Shown here: positions 25,893 through 35,184 of the stretch, one piece after another
How positions within the stretch are numbered: position 1 is the first letter of the stretch
How the letters are laid out: every line of letters begins with the position of its first letter
NCBI GenBank assembly: GCA_000349905.1
Contig: KB722767.1
Coordinates: 177,499 to 241,498 of the forward strand
Length of the DNA: 64,000 bases
From: Volvariella volvacea V23
Taxonomy: Eukaryota; Basidiomycota; Agaricomycetes; Agaricales; Pluteaceae
Direction: 5' to 3'
Position numbers and translations under genes: made by a program
The notes under the pieces: model-generated
Databases searched by the model: none
What the model saw: the letters and a program-made list of their open reading frames with translations, nothing else
What the model was told of the DNA's origin: nothing

Positions 25893-27377
25893 ATGCCCGA
25901 TAAATGCTTCTCTGATAATATCATAGTCATCGACGAGTCCAAGTTTTGGGATTCCAGCAAGGTCCACTGGGAACTACACCGAATAGGTTGGACGGTTGCG
26001 GGAGCTTGTGCCTTACTGGTGAGCATAATTAACCCTTGAGTGCCAAAACGGGGTATCAGCGTCGCGGTAGCTAATCACATGGCAGACCGTATTGGTATCT
26101 GCGTTTACTATTTCCCAACACTGTAGGTGTGTAGTCGCAATGTTCTGTCTTGAGAAGCGATGTCATCTGGCGCGCCCATGCTAGGAATTACACTAACCCA
26201 GCTCAGCAGAGGCAAATGTAAGTCTTTTAGGAACTCAAAAGTCGAATCAAGGGCCTTTGAATGTTGCCTCTCGTTAGCCTACGAGTGCTGTATATACCCC
26301 CGTTTTATGCAATCGTCTCGTTCCTGTCCTATCGCTTCTTCCGTCATTATACCTATTATTCATTCATCTCAGTTGGTACGCACCGCAAACTGGTCTTCCG
26401 ACGTAATAAATGATGGCTTTTTTCTTTCAGCTTACGAGGTCCGCTACGTGCTAGTCGCTTGATCACTGATACCACAACACTAACCGACAATCCATCGCCA
26501 GTCCATCACCTTGAATGCTTTCCTGTCCGTCTACCCGTCTCTTCGTTGTCTGCATACTGACCTTTGCTACACCAGCATGCTGATTATCGAGTACACAGCT
26601 GCCACCAGCGCTGGCGGCAAGGCCGAGAATGCACTAGAGAGAAAGGACAAAAAACCGCTTCCACTTCCAGTGAGATTACCCCCCCCCCCCCCCTCCGCTT
26701 CTTCAAGATTGACTACTTGCTAAACGTTGCCACCGGCGATCGCAGTTTTGTTGCTGGCGATTTCGCCCGACCAAGGTGCGCCCCCTCCGAGCCCCCAACC
26801 TTGGGCCTCAATTGTCTCTATGTATCACTCACTCACCCTCGCCGTCACCAGAAATATTTTATGTACACAATCAAGGTGGGTTCGGTTGTCCTACTCCAAC
26901 TCTCTTGAGGCTGATGCGCGGCAGTGGTCTGTGCTGCAATACGTCATCATCCGCCCAGCAGCATCCATCGCTAGCATGATATGCGAAAAACTGGGCGTAC
27001 TGTGCCAGGCCTCTATGAATTTGTGTAATGCGCGTATTTGATCTCAACCTTTGCACAAGATGGTGTTCTTTTCGATATCCATGAAATGGGCATATTCCGT
27101 ATCAGAGTATAAAGAACGGCAAGGATCGGCAAAGGGTAGCCCATGGCAAGCCCTATGGGATTCGTAAGTCCGTCGACTACACCCCAATAGAATCTAGACT
27201 CATTTTTACTCCTAAGAGTCAACATCTGTAAGCATCTCGTGTGCCATAACAGCGCCCGATAACTCAATTACCAACCATTTGATGCAGCTGATATTATCCG
27301 TGAAATCGGGGGGTCACTAGGCTTCTATATGAAACAAGCCAAGAAGCTCGACCTCTTTCAGCCTCTCAGAGCATAGT
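25893..27377 (+). pseudogene. DUF300 / TMEM184 (organic solute transporter Ost-alpha-like) gene lacking its middle part
   Basis: Members are multi-helix membrane proteins of the solute-carrier-like Ost-alpha/TMEM184 fold. Ten or so tiny exons splice cleanly to give 'HRIGWTVAGACALLTVLVSA', 'NYTNPAQQRQILRVLYIPPF', 'AIVSFLSYRFFRHYTYYSF', 'AYESITLNAFLMLIIEYTAA', 'ENALERKDKKPLPLP', 'WRFRPTKKYFMYTIKW' and 'VIIRPAASIASMICEKLGVL' (25893-27030). Directly after 'CQASMNL' the sequence jumps to 'MVFFSISMKWAYSVSEYK' (27059-27112), a segment that in the family sits about 80 residues further on, beyond two more helices. The last junction, near 27168-27289, also puts 'DIIREIGGSLGFYMKQAKK' out of phase. A run of 14 C lies in one intron (26681-26694). 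I read this as a broken gene, or an assembly collapse of one block. Confidence 0.75.
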
Positions 27378-28409
27378 CATAATATGCTCAGAGAGACCAA
27401 CAGATCCAATGCAACAGTCAACCAGGCCAAGCCCAAGTCTTCATAGAGTCATTCCTAGTTCATCGTTCCGCAATCAATGGCGTTCTATGTTCCCTATACC
27501 GAGGTCATCATATTTAGTATGCTATATCCTTTGCAATGATTCCCGCCCGAGGAAGCGAACGAGTAAGAGAATATAGTCTATGGGGCGTGGGAGGATTGAG
27601 GCCTGAGGCCTTACGCCTCCTTCCTCTCCCCGCCACGCCTCCATGCACAAGGCATGATCCTGGCGCTTGTAGTGTGCCGAAAACGACACCTACCACTCCA
27701 GAAACCCAAACCCATCCCAGCAGAAAATTTTCTCATAGACGGAATGGGTCCTTGCGATATGCAGGCGACGCGAAGGTGAAGAGCGACTGAGTGGGTTCAT
27801 CTTCCCGCCCACCCGGTTGTCTTTCGTCACCCTCGCTGCCGGCGCCTCTTCGGGGCACCCCCACGTTCATGTACTTGCGTCAGAATCTCGCTACGTATCC
27901 ACTCACCAATCTCGTACCTAGGTAGACAATTCGAACACTAGCTCATAGAGGGCAGTTCCGATGCGCGTTTTATCTCAGTCGAATTAGAAGACCGCCAAAT
28001 TACAACAAACGATCCCTTCTGAGCCCTTATGCCACGATACTAGTGCGACTGACTCTCCCATACCCGTACACCACGGTGCATCGTCATCCTGGCGTTCAGA
28101 TACCCAATGTATATCCCTTCAAATTCAGATCCCACACGCACACGCGATGCGCTGGCGCGTTTATGCCAAACCAAGACCGGTACCGCCACGTTCATCAGAC
28201 GAGCTTCAAAGTTAAAGCGTCGAGGATCAGGTAGAGAGACAGTTCCGGCGTCGAGGCTCTCGAAATGCAAGCAATGGGTTTTCTATTGCCGCTGCGTCAT
28301 TGTCTACGCCCGATGCAGGTATTGGCATTGAATCCAGTATAGACGCGTCCCAACCAGCCGCCAGACGCGTTGCACTATCCGTCAACTCCACCACCTTTAC
28401 ACCCCCGTC
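27378..28409. other. Intergenic relic region
   Basis: About 1 kb without a recognised gene. Short open frames only (27514-27790, 28040-28331). It precedes the truncated TatD-tail copy. Confidence 0.4.
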
Positions 28410-28416
28410 AGTCATT

Positions 28417-28480
28417 TCAAATCCCATAAAGGAACTTGGCAATATCCCTCGCCACCCGCATAACCCTCTCGGCACTCCAC
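28417..28480 (-). pseudogene. Truncated copy of the TatD-like gene's 3' end
   Basis: On the minus strand this stretch reads 'WSAERVMRVARDIAKFLYGI' followed by TGA, almost identical to the C terminus of the TatD-like gene at 29875 ('WSAERVMRVSRDNAKFVYGI'). Nucleotide identity is visible over about 60 bp and then fades on both sides. It is a small duplicated fragment about 1.4 kb downstream of the intact gene, with no upstream exons recognisable. Confidence 0.75.
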
Positions 28481-28890
28481 ATAAAGGGGGTATGCATGCA
28501 TGCTCTTATACCTTCTTATGCTTTTCAGTATTCAAGAGTTGCGGGTTAATTTTAGATTCCATGGATGCTCGAGCGAATCAGCGGAGCCGTCTTTATTTAA
28601 ACACTCCTCCTGCTCTGTACATTCGACGAACTCTGCGATCCTAGTTTCACATACGAGTCCAGTAACTCATCTTTTCACTCCACAGATTGCCATGCTTTGG
28701 ATGCGCCAACAACGGCTGCAGCGATCTTGCAATTGGGCGGGTAAATCTAGCCTGCTTGAGGGATGTGGAAGACGTAAGAAGACTATCCAATAACCCAGCC
28801 CTGCCTCGCGAATAACGCATAGAAACAGAGTTGACGTCTGGACAAATCAAAGCTCCCGAGGAAAATCACAATCTAGAGGGCAGGCTGGTG

Positions 28891-28897
28891 TATAAAA
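28891..28897 (+). promoter_or_regulatory. TATA box of the decayed secreted-protein gene
   Basis: 'TATAAAAG' sits about 18 bp before the former start codon (now TTG at 28910). Its preservation supports a once-active gene. Confidence 0.45.
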
Positions 28898-28909
28898 GCT
28901 GCACGATTT

Positions 28910-29235
28910 TTGACCAAGTTGGTCTCATCAACCACCCTTGTTGCAACTCTCGTCGCCGCATCTGCCCCCTCCTTCGTCCAAGCTGGACCTATTGCCTATG
29001 CCCCTTGTCAATCGGGTCCGTCCACAGCCTCTCCCTTTCATCACCAGCGCTAATGGTTTCCTTCTGGGCTGTAGTGCTGTCGTCGTCGCATGCTATTCTG
29101 CAGCTGGCTTCACTTTTGCAAATTGGGACAGTAGCTGCTGCTGCTGCTCCCAGTGCCATCCTCGCCTGTAACTCGGCCTTTGGCACATGCTCTTCTATGT
29201 GTGCTACCGTTTGCCTTGCTGCGCCCACTCCCTGA
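28910..29235 (+). pseudogene. Decayed small Cys-rich secreted protein gene
   Basis: Reading from a TTG at 28910 gives a textbook signal peptide ('TKLVSSTTLVATLVAASAPS' then 'FVQA') and a mature start 'GPIAYAPCQS'. After an intron starting at a GT near 28999 the protein resumes with 'GCSAVVVACYSAAGFTFA' and ends 'SAILACNSAFGTCSSMC..APTP' with TGA at 29233-29235. This is the pattern of a short Cys-rich secreted family I recall from Agaricomycetes. Three lesions are visible: the start ATG is TTG, the expected acceptor before 'GCSAV' reads GG instead of AG, and a +1 (or +7) shift separates 'TFA' from 'GTVAAAAAPSAIL' near 29120. An alternative acceptor (CAG near 29042) keeps one frame open but replaces the conserved Cys segment. 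Confidence 0.6.
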
Positions 29236-29874
29236 GCTAAGGCATGTGGTGGCTTGCTTTTATTGAGTACTCTTGACTTACTCCGAGTCTGTCTTCAGCT
29301 GCAGTGAACTCAAAGCCGAAAATCCGGAAATAGGGCGCATAGCATGGATGTAATGTAAAGGCATGCATGCCACAATACGTCGACTTGCTCATACCGACTA
29401 TGTAGCACCGTCACATTCCACCAGATCGAGCTTCAGGTAGAGAAAGGCGGCTCCGATATCGACAACTGGAAGAGGCGAGCTCCATCACTGTCACTACCTT
29501 GGTAATTGCGCACGCACACACACGCATGCTGTATTCACTCGAACTCGTTCAGAGAGCCATGACGTGGTCGACGTCGCGCAGATATTCCGTCGTACCCATG
29601 TTTAAATCTAAAAGCAAGGTTCCCTCTACTCGATCGTTGCCAGTCCCAACGAATAACCCGCTCATCCTCGCCAACGCACCACATATCCGTGCCAACTCGA
29701 AATTCACAAACGACTCTGAACTAGACTATAACACGCCTACGGTCCCGGGCAAACCCCAAACGACGGGCGTCTATACAACACGCGTGCCCATAACACTAAC
29801 AACTACCCTCTCTACCGCTCTATGGTTAAGCCCCATATGGCCCATCTTTTAAATCCCCCACATCACACGCCTTC
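29236..29874. other. Intergenic, no gene recognised
   Basis: About 640 bp. One open frame (29499-29852, 117 aa) is low in complexity and resembles no family. Contains the 3' flank of the minus-strand TatD-like gene. Confidence 0.45.
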
Positions 29875-31265
29875 TCAAATCCCATAAACGAACTTGGCAT
29901 TATCCCTCGACACCCGCATCACCCTCTCGGCGCTCCACCTTCCCTCGGACACGGCGCTCACAAACTCGGCCGTCCAGGGTATCATCGCCGAGTGGCACAG
30001 AGGGAGCTTGCCCTTGAGCGCCGGAAGGGAGGCGTACAGGTTTCCGGGCGTCATGTACGGCGCATCGGTTTCGAGGAGGACGCGGAGCGGGGAGAGTTGC
30101 GGTGCGGAGGGGGCAGACGTGGAGGCAGAGGAGGGGGTGGACCAGGGGGGTGTTTTGGTCATTTGTTGGATCAGAGCGGAGGTGTTGAGGTTGCTCGAGT
30201 AGGTTATTACGCCTGGGGCAGAGGGAGGGGGTGAGCAGGCGAAGGAGGGGAGAGGACAGGGCGGGATATATGCGTGTAGGATTGTAATTGTGGGAGGTGA
30301 CGTACCAGTTATGCCGATGCATAGGTTGGGGAAGTGGTCTAGTAGACTTTGAGCGAATGGCACCGCGTCGGTGAAGCAGTGGACGTGTATCTAAAGAGCA
30401 GGGTTGGCTCAAAGATGTACGAGGGCTTCACACGATGACGAACCTTGTGATCTTTAGGAACCTCCTCCTTCAATATCCTCTCCGTGTCCTCATCGGCCTC
30501 GCGAGTGTGGATCACGAGGGTCTTTCCCAGTTTGACGGCGTGACGCAGTTGACGGGTGAACACCTCGCGCTGGATCTCTCTGGGAGAGTTGTCGTAATGG
30601 TAGTCGAGGCCGATTTCGCCCCATGCTACGCAGCGGGGATGGCTCATCGCTTCGATTCTGGAGAAATGGATGTGAGGATCGAGCGGTGGTGGGAGAGAGG
30701 ATACTCACAGCTCCTGCTCTACCTCATCTGTATACTTTTTCGCGTCATGTCTTTAATAAAGCATAAGTATCTATCCTTCACAAGCATCACGACAGGACAT
30801 ACGGATGAACGCCTAGATACCGCCCAAAGTCAATCACCTCCAGAAGCTCGCCAATCCCACAAAAAACTCACCAATCGCAAACCAATACTCCAGCGCACCC
30901 CACTTCTCCCTCCTATCCTCCTCCCTGACCGCGGAGTCCGCAAACTCCCTCCACAGCTTCTGCACCGGTGCCTCGCACCACACGTCAACGATAGCCTCAA
31001 GGTTCTTCCCAGCGTACAACCCCCTGACGAAATCGTACACGGTGGCGTACTTGCCCGCCGGGTATTTGCTCTTGTACCACGCAAACGTCGACGCGAGGTG
31101 CGTGTGCGTGTCGATGATGGGCGCCGCGGCGGTGGATGGCGAGGATGGCGCGGGGAGAAGGAGGTGCTCTTCTGCGGGGACGTTGTTCTTCTTTCTGCCC
31201 ATGTTGCGGTTTCTGTTGCTGCTGCTGTTGCCGTACGGTCGTCTAGCACCGGAAGAGTGGGACAT
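29875..31265 (-). CDS. TatD-family metal-dependent hydrolase (deoxyribonuclease-like)
   Basis: TIM-barrel metallohydrolase. TatD relatives are 3'-5' exonucleases acting in DNA repair and degradation of damaged DNA (family knowledge). I favour the ATG at 31265 ('MSHSSGARRPYG'); 31202 ('MGRKKNN') is also possible. All metal-ligand motifs are present in order: 'IIDTHTH' (HxH, about 31110), 'WGEIGLDYHY' (Glu, about 30610), 'LVIHTREAD' (His, about 30510), 'IHVHCFTD' formed by splicing near 30390, and 'LLETDAPYMTP' (Asp, about 30060). It ends 'KFVYGI' and TGA. Odd traits are long insertions (about 50 residues between the first His pair and the barrel, and a Ser/Pro stretch 'TPSSASTSAPSAPQ'). Divergently arranged with the farnesyltransferase gene, with about 260 bp between start codons. 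Confidence 0.85.
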
Positions 31266-31523
31266 GTAACGATGGAGAACAAACAGCGCGCGAGGACGGG
31301 TTAAAAGCGGCGAGGGCACAGCAAACATGACTCTCGCTGGCTCCGAACGGGGAGCTTACGTAAGACGGGCATGAGATTACGTCGGTGGCTTTGATTGGGA
31401 TGGCGATACAACAAAGCACGCTGGGCTTATTGTTCTCGCCCAGTTTATATGACCCGTCGCCCCCGACCAGCACACCACCATCGACACCGACACCCGCGAC
31501 CCAACAAGCGCACCCAGCCGACC
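31266..31523. promoter_or_regulatory. Shared bidirectional promoter region
   Basis: Only about 260 bp separate the divergent start codons of the TatD-like gene and the farnesyltransferase beta gene, so their promoters must overlap. No TATA box is obvious; the right half is C-rich ('CCCCCGACCAGCACACCACC' near 31458). Confidence 0.45.
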
Positions 31524-34063
31524 ATGACTCCCCCGCTCCGCCGGACGCCCACGGACGGCTTCCCAACGCCCACATCCAAGCTCCAATCCGAGACGGAGGA
31601 AATCCTCATCGCACACCTCCCCGCCGATCTCCTCCCCCCTTCCTCGCAGGACCACGATGACAAGAAGGACGACACGGGCGCTGACGACGGCCCCAAGAAG
31701 CCCGCGCCCGATCCACGTCTGCTGCAGAAGCAGAACCACATGATATGGCTGGCGAAGAACCTCAGGCAGGGATTCCCGCAGCGATTTACGGCGCTGGATG
31801 CCAGCCAGCCGTGGTTGCTGTATTGGACGTTGCATGCGCTGAGTCTGCTGCAGGTCGGGTTGGATCCCGGGAACAAGCAGCGGTGAGTCTCGCTTTGCCC
31901 GTCGTCCATCGCGTTGTGAGTCTGGTGCGCTGACGGTGCGAGGTTGGGGCGATTGTAGCGCTATTGATAAGATCATGACCTGGCAGCACCCCGATGGGGG
32001 ATTTGGAGGAGGGCCGGGTCAAGCACCGCATCTCCTGCCAACGTATGCAGCGATATGTGCCCTGGCCATAGTCGGACGTCCAGGCCCGGGTGGAGGCTGG
32101 GATCAAATTGATAGGTGAGCGTCATGTCCATTCCAACCCTGCGAGATGCTGACGCCGATCGCATGACGTACTCGATCCAGAAAGAAACTCTACGACTTTT
32201 TCATGTCCTTGAAACAAAAAGACGGCTCGTTCCTCGTCTCGCACAGCGGCGAGGTCGACGTCCGGTGCGCCCCTCTCACTCACTCTGACCCCGCCCTCCT
32301 CACCACACAACAGCGGCATCTACTGCCTCCTCGTCGTCGCAACGCTCCTCAACCTCCTCACCCCCGCCCTCCTCGCCGACATCCCCACCTTCCTCTCCTC
32401 CTGCCAGACCTACGAGGGCGGCTTCTCCTGCGCCTCCCACCCGTCCTACGACCCCGCCGGCAACCTCCTCCCCTACCCCCTCTTCCCGCGGCCGCCCCTC
32501 GGCGAGGCACACGGCGGGTACACGTTCTGCGCGCTCGCGAGCTGGGTCATGGTCCAGCCGTACATGGAATGGGAGCGCCTGCACCCGCACTCCCCTCCCC
32601 TCCCAAACCCCTATTCGGAGCCCGGTACTCCTTCTTTCCCTGCTTACGACAATTCCTTCTACACGCAGCACCAACAGGGACAGCAACAGCCGACGATCAA
32701 CATACCGAACCTGACGCGCTGGCTCGTGCAGATGCAGGGGTCCGAGGCCGAACTCGGCGGGTTCAAGGGCCGGACGAACAAGCTCGTCGACGGGTGCTAC
32801 GCGTGGTGGGTCGGGGGCGCGTTTGCACTGCTCGAGGGGCTCGGGTTGGGGGTTGGTTATTCGGAGGGAGGTGATGAGGGGGAGCAGATGGGTGGTGGAG
32901 CGAAAGAGGCGGGACAGGAGGCTGGAGGAGGTGAAGGCGATTGGGTTGATGATGATGGTACGTTTGTTTTCCTATTCCTATTCCCAGGTATCATGGACGT
33001 GGATGATGACGTGGATGCAGATCCGGGCACGAGCATAGACATGGATATAGACGCACTGTTCAACCGCACGGCACTCCAATCCTACATCCTCTTTGCCGGA
33101 CAGCATCCCGCTGGAGGTCTGCGGGACAAACCGCCAAAGTACGTTCTGCGTTCTGCGTTTTTTTTTCTTGTTTTTGTCAGAGTATAGAACCTCCTTGTCT
33201 CTTTTCTCCTCTCTCCTCTCCTTGATTAGTGGCTAATGCTTACCTGTCATTGTTTTTTCCCTTCCCCCTTGTCTACTACTAGACCCGCAGACTCGTATCA
33301 CACGCTGTACTGCCTATCCGGTCTGTCCGCCGCGCAGCACCAGCTCGTGTTTGATCGGGTGCAGAGGAAGAGGGTGCTTGATTTTTGGGTTGCTTCGCGG
33401 CGCGAGCGGGAAAAGGCCAAGGATAAGGACGGAAAAAGAGGGGGTGGAGGTGGAGATGACAGTGACAGTGATAGTCGGAGCGAGATCGAGTTTAAGCGCG
33501 CAGATAAAGACGAAGTGGAGGGTAAAGCGAACAAGAGAGAACCCAAAAAGGAAGAAGAAAAAGCTGAACCTTGGACAGATACCGACGAAACAAGGAATCA
33601 AGACAAGGAGGATGAGGAGGAGGATACAGGAGAGTGGGACTTGGGAACAAGCGAAGAATGCGACGTCCTCCGGCAGCTGGCGTTTGCGAGTGCGCTGTGT
33701 TGGAGGGAGGAGGAGAGGGGTACCAAGGTCGCTGGTGGGGATGCTAATTTGCTTGTGTGTATTCTCTTTCTCTTTCTCCTCCATATCTTTCTTTCTCTTT
33801 CGGTTTTTGGGTTATTGGATGTATACTGATTGAGGCTTCTTTCCTCATATCCATCACCCATTCATATCCACTTTGGCGAACAGAACGCGACCCACCCGGT
33901 GTTTAATATAACAATCACACACACCCAAGGAATCATGGCGCATTTCTATCAGCAGGGGTTGCTGCCCAAGAATTTTTCGCCTCCCCGTCCTGGTGCTGCT
34001 GGTGCTGGGGCTCAGAGTCAAAGTCGGAGCAAAGACAAGGGAAAAAGACGTGTTGTGGACTAG
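31524..34063 (+). CDS. RAM1: Protein farnesyltransferase subunit beta
   Basis: Catalytic beta subunit that attaches farnesyl to CaaX-box proteins such as Ras and mating pheromones. The ATG at 31524 starts a hydrophilic leader. Then come alpha-barrel repeats 'DKIMTWQHPDGGFGGGPGQ', 'LKQKDGSFLVSHSGEVD', 'YEGGFSC', 'EAHGGYTFCALASW', 'GGFKGRTNKLVDGCYAWW' and 'SYHTLYCLSGL'. The three zinc ligands are visible: Asp and Cys in 'VDGCYAWW' (about 32787-32810) and His in 'SYHTLY' (about 33294-33311). Introns at 31882, 32114, 32263, 33142 and about 33756 splice in phase. The protein ends 'GKRRVVD'. Two large species-specific inserts are present: an acidic Gly/Asp stretch at 32850-33050 (with a 30-nt intron-like block) and a charged Lys/Glu tract at 33390-33650 near the C terminus. 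The core is complete, so it should be active. Confidence 0.95.
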
Positions 34064-35184
34064 ATTCATCAAGGCAAAAAGGCTCAAGATACAGCTCAGG
34101 GGTGCAAAAAAACCAGCAGCATCGCTGAATATCGAGAGTGATGGGGGGGGGATTCGTGATGCTATCTTTTGTGGATTATCTATCTATTCGATGTCGTTGG
34201 CGCGTGTGCTTCTCCCCCGTTTTGCGCTCGATTCCACGTTCGATTCGTTGTTCGTTGTCAATACCCCCCTCCCCTCTTACTGCTACTACTACCCTTATCA
34301 GATCAGGCGGTTGGTTGTACGATTAAAAGCATGGTGGATAGCCTAGATTTTCCAATCTCAACTCTTGTCGTTTTTATTGGATTTATTTATTGCCTACTTT
34401 CATCGGTTCTCTTTGTTGAATGCCTTTGTTGGATGTCTGTGTTGCGTGTGGAGGATTTGTGTGTTGTAAGCTCGAAGCTGATGCTTGGATCGCCAAGGCC
34501 TCGAGCTGACAAGGAAAAGGAAAAAGTCTTGCAGAGCCTCGAGAATCGGGGGTTGTCACTTCAGAGATACGAGAGCACTGGCAATGCCCGTCCGTAACGT
34601 CATTGTGGGCGCATCGCACACGAGTCGTGGCAGGTGCAGGCAGTGCTTCGTGATGGACCAGTACAAAGAAGGCAGGCACGCACAACAGCACACAAACCAT
34701 TCCCACTCTCTTTCCTACCACGATGACCCCCCACAGCGGTGGTATCTGCGATATGGATAACCTCACGGACGATTATCTGGGCGATATCACAATCAGGTCC
34801 CAGACAGTTAGGGAGATACTCGAGAAAGGGAAAAGGCAGAATAAAGAGGGAGATTCGAGTAAGAGTTGGCTGTTGATGCTTGTCGTAAACAGACCTTATT
34901 TCACCCTCGCAGACCCAGCCGAGACCACCGATTCTGGACCTCTTAACGATACCCCAATGCAAGATAGCACCGACAAGGGACCTGAAGTGCGGGCAAGCAC
35001 CACAGGAAGCGAGGAGAATACCCAAGGCTAGTTCCATGCTCTCCACATTTCATCACAGCTTATTCCGCCGACGATAGGAACTCTTCCAACAAGCCAGGGC
35101 TTGGGACAGTCGAGCTCGCCCGGTAATCCTCGGTGCAACCTAAACTCGTTACGACGGGATCACTAACTCGCGAGCGAATTCCAG
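34064..35184. other. Intergenic with a possible 5' exon or small ORF
   Basis: The 3' flank of the farnesyltransferase gene, then an open frame at 34723-35031 (from 34753: 'MDNLTDDYLGDITIRSQTVR', hydrophilic, 93-102 aa) that could be an upstream exon of the NACHT gene. I could not find a phase-consistent junction that proves it. Confidence 0.35.

Noticed and set aside
25440..25903. Continuation of the coiled-coil gene to 25903
   Set aside because: The frame stays open, but it overlaps the well-supported start of the DUF300 locus and its sequence looks non-coding.
26681..26694. Long C run as a frameshift in the DUF300 gene
   Set aside because: It lies inside an intron bounded by good splice sites, so it does not affect the protein.
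29499..29852. 117-codon open frame as a gene
   Set aside because: No recognised family, low complexity Thr/Leu end, and position inside a relic-rich intergenic region.
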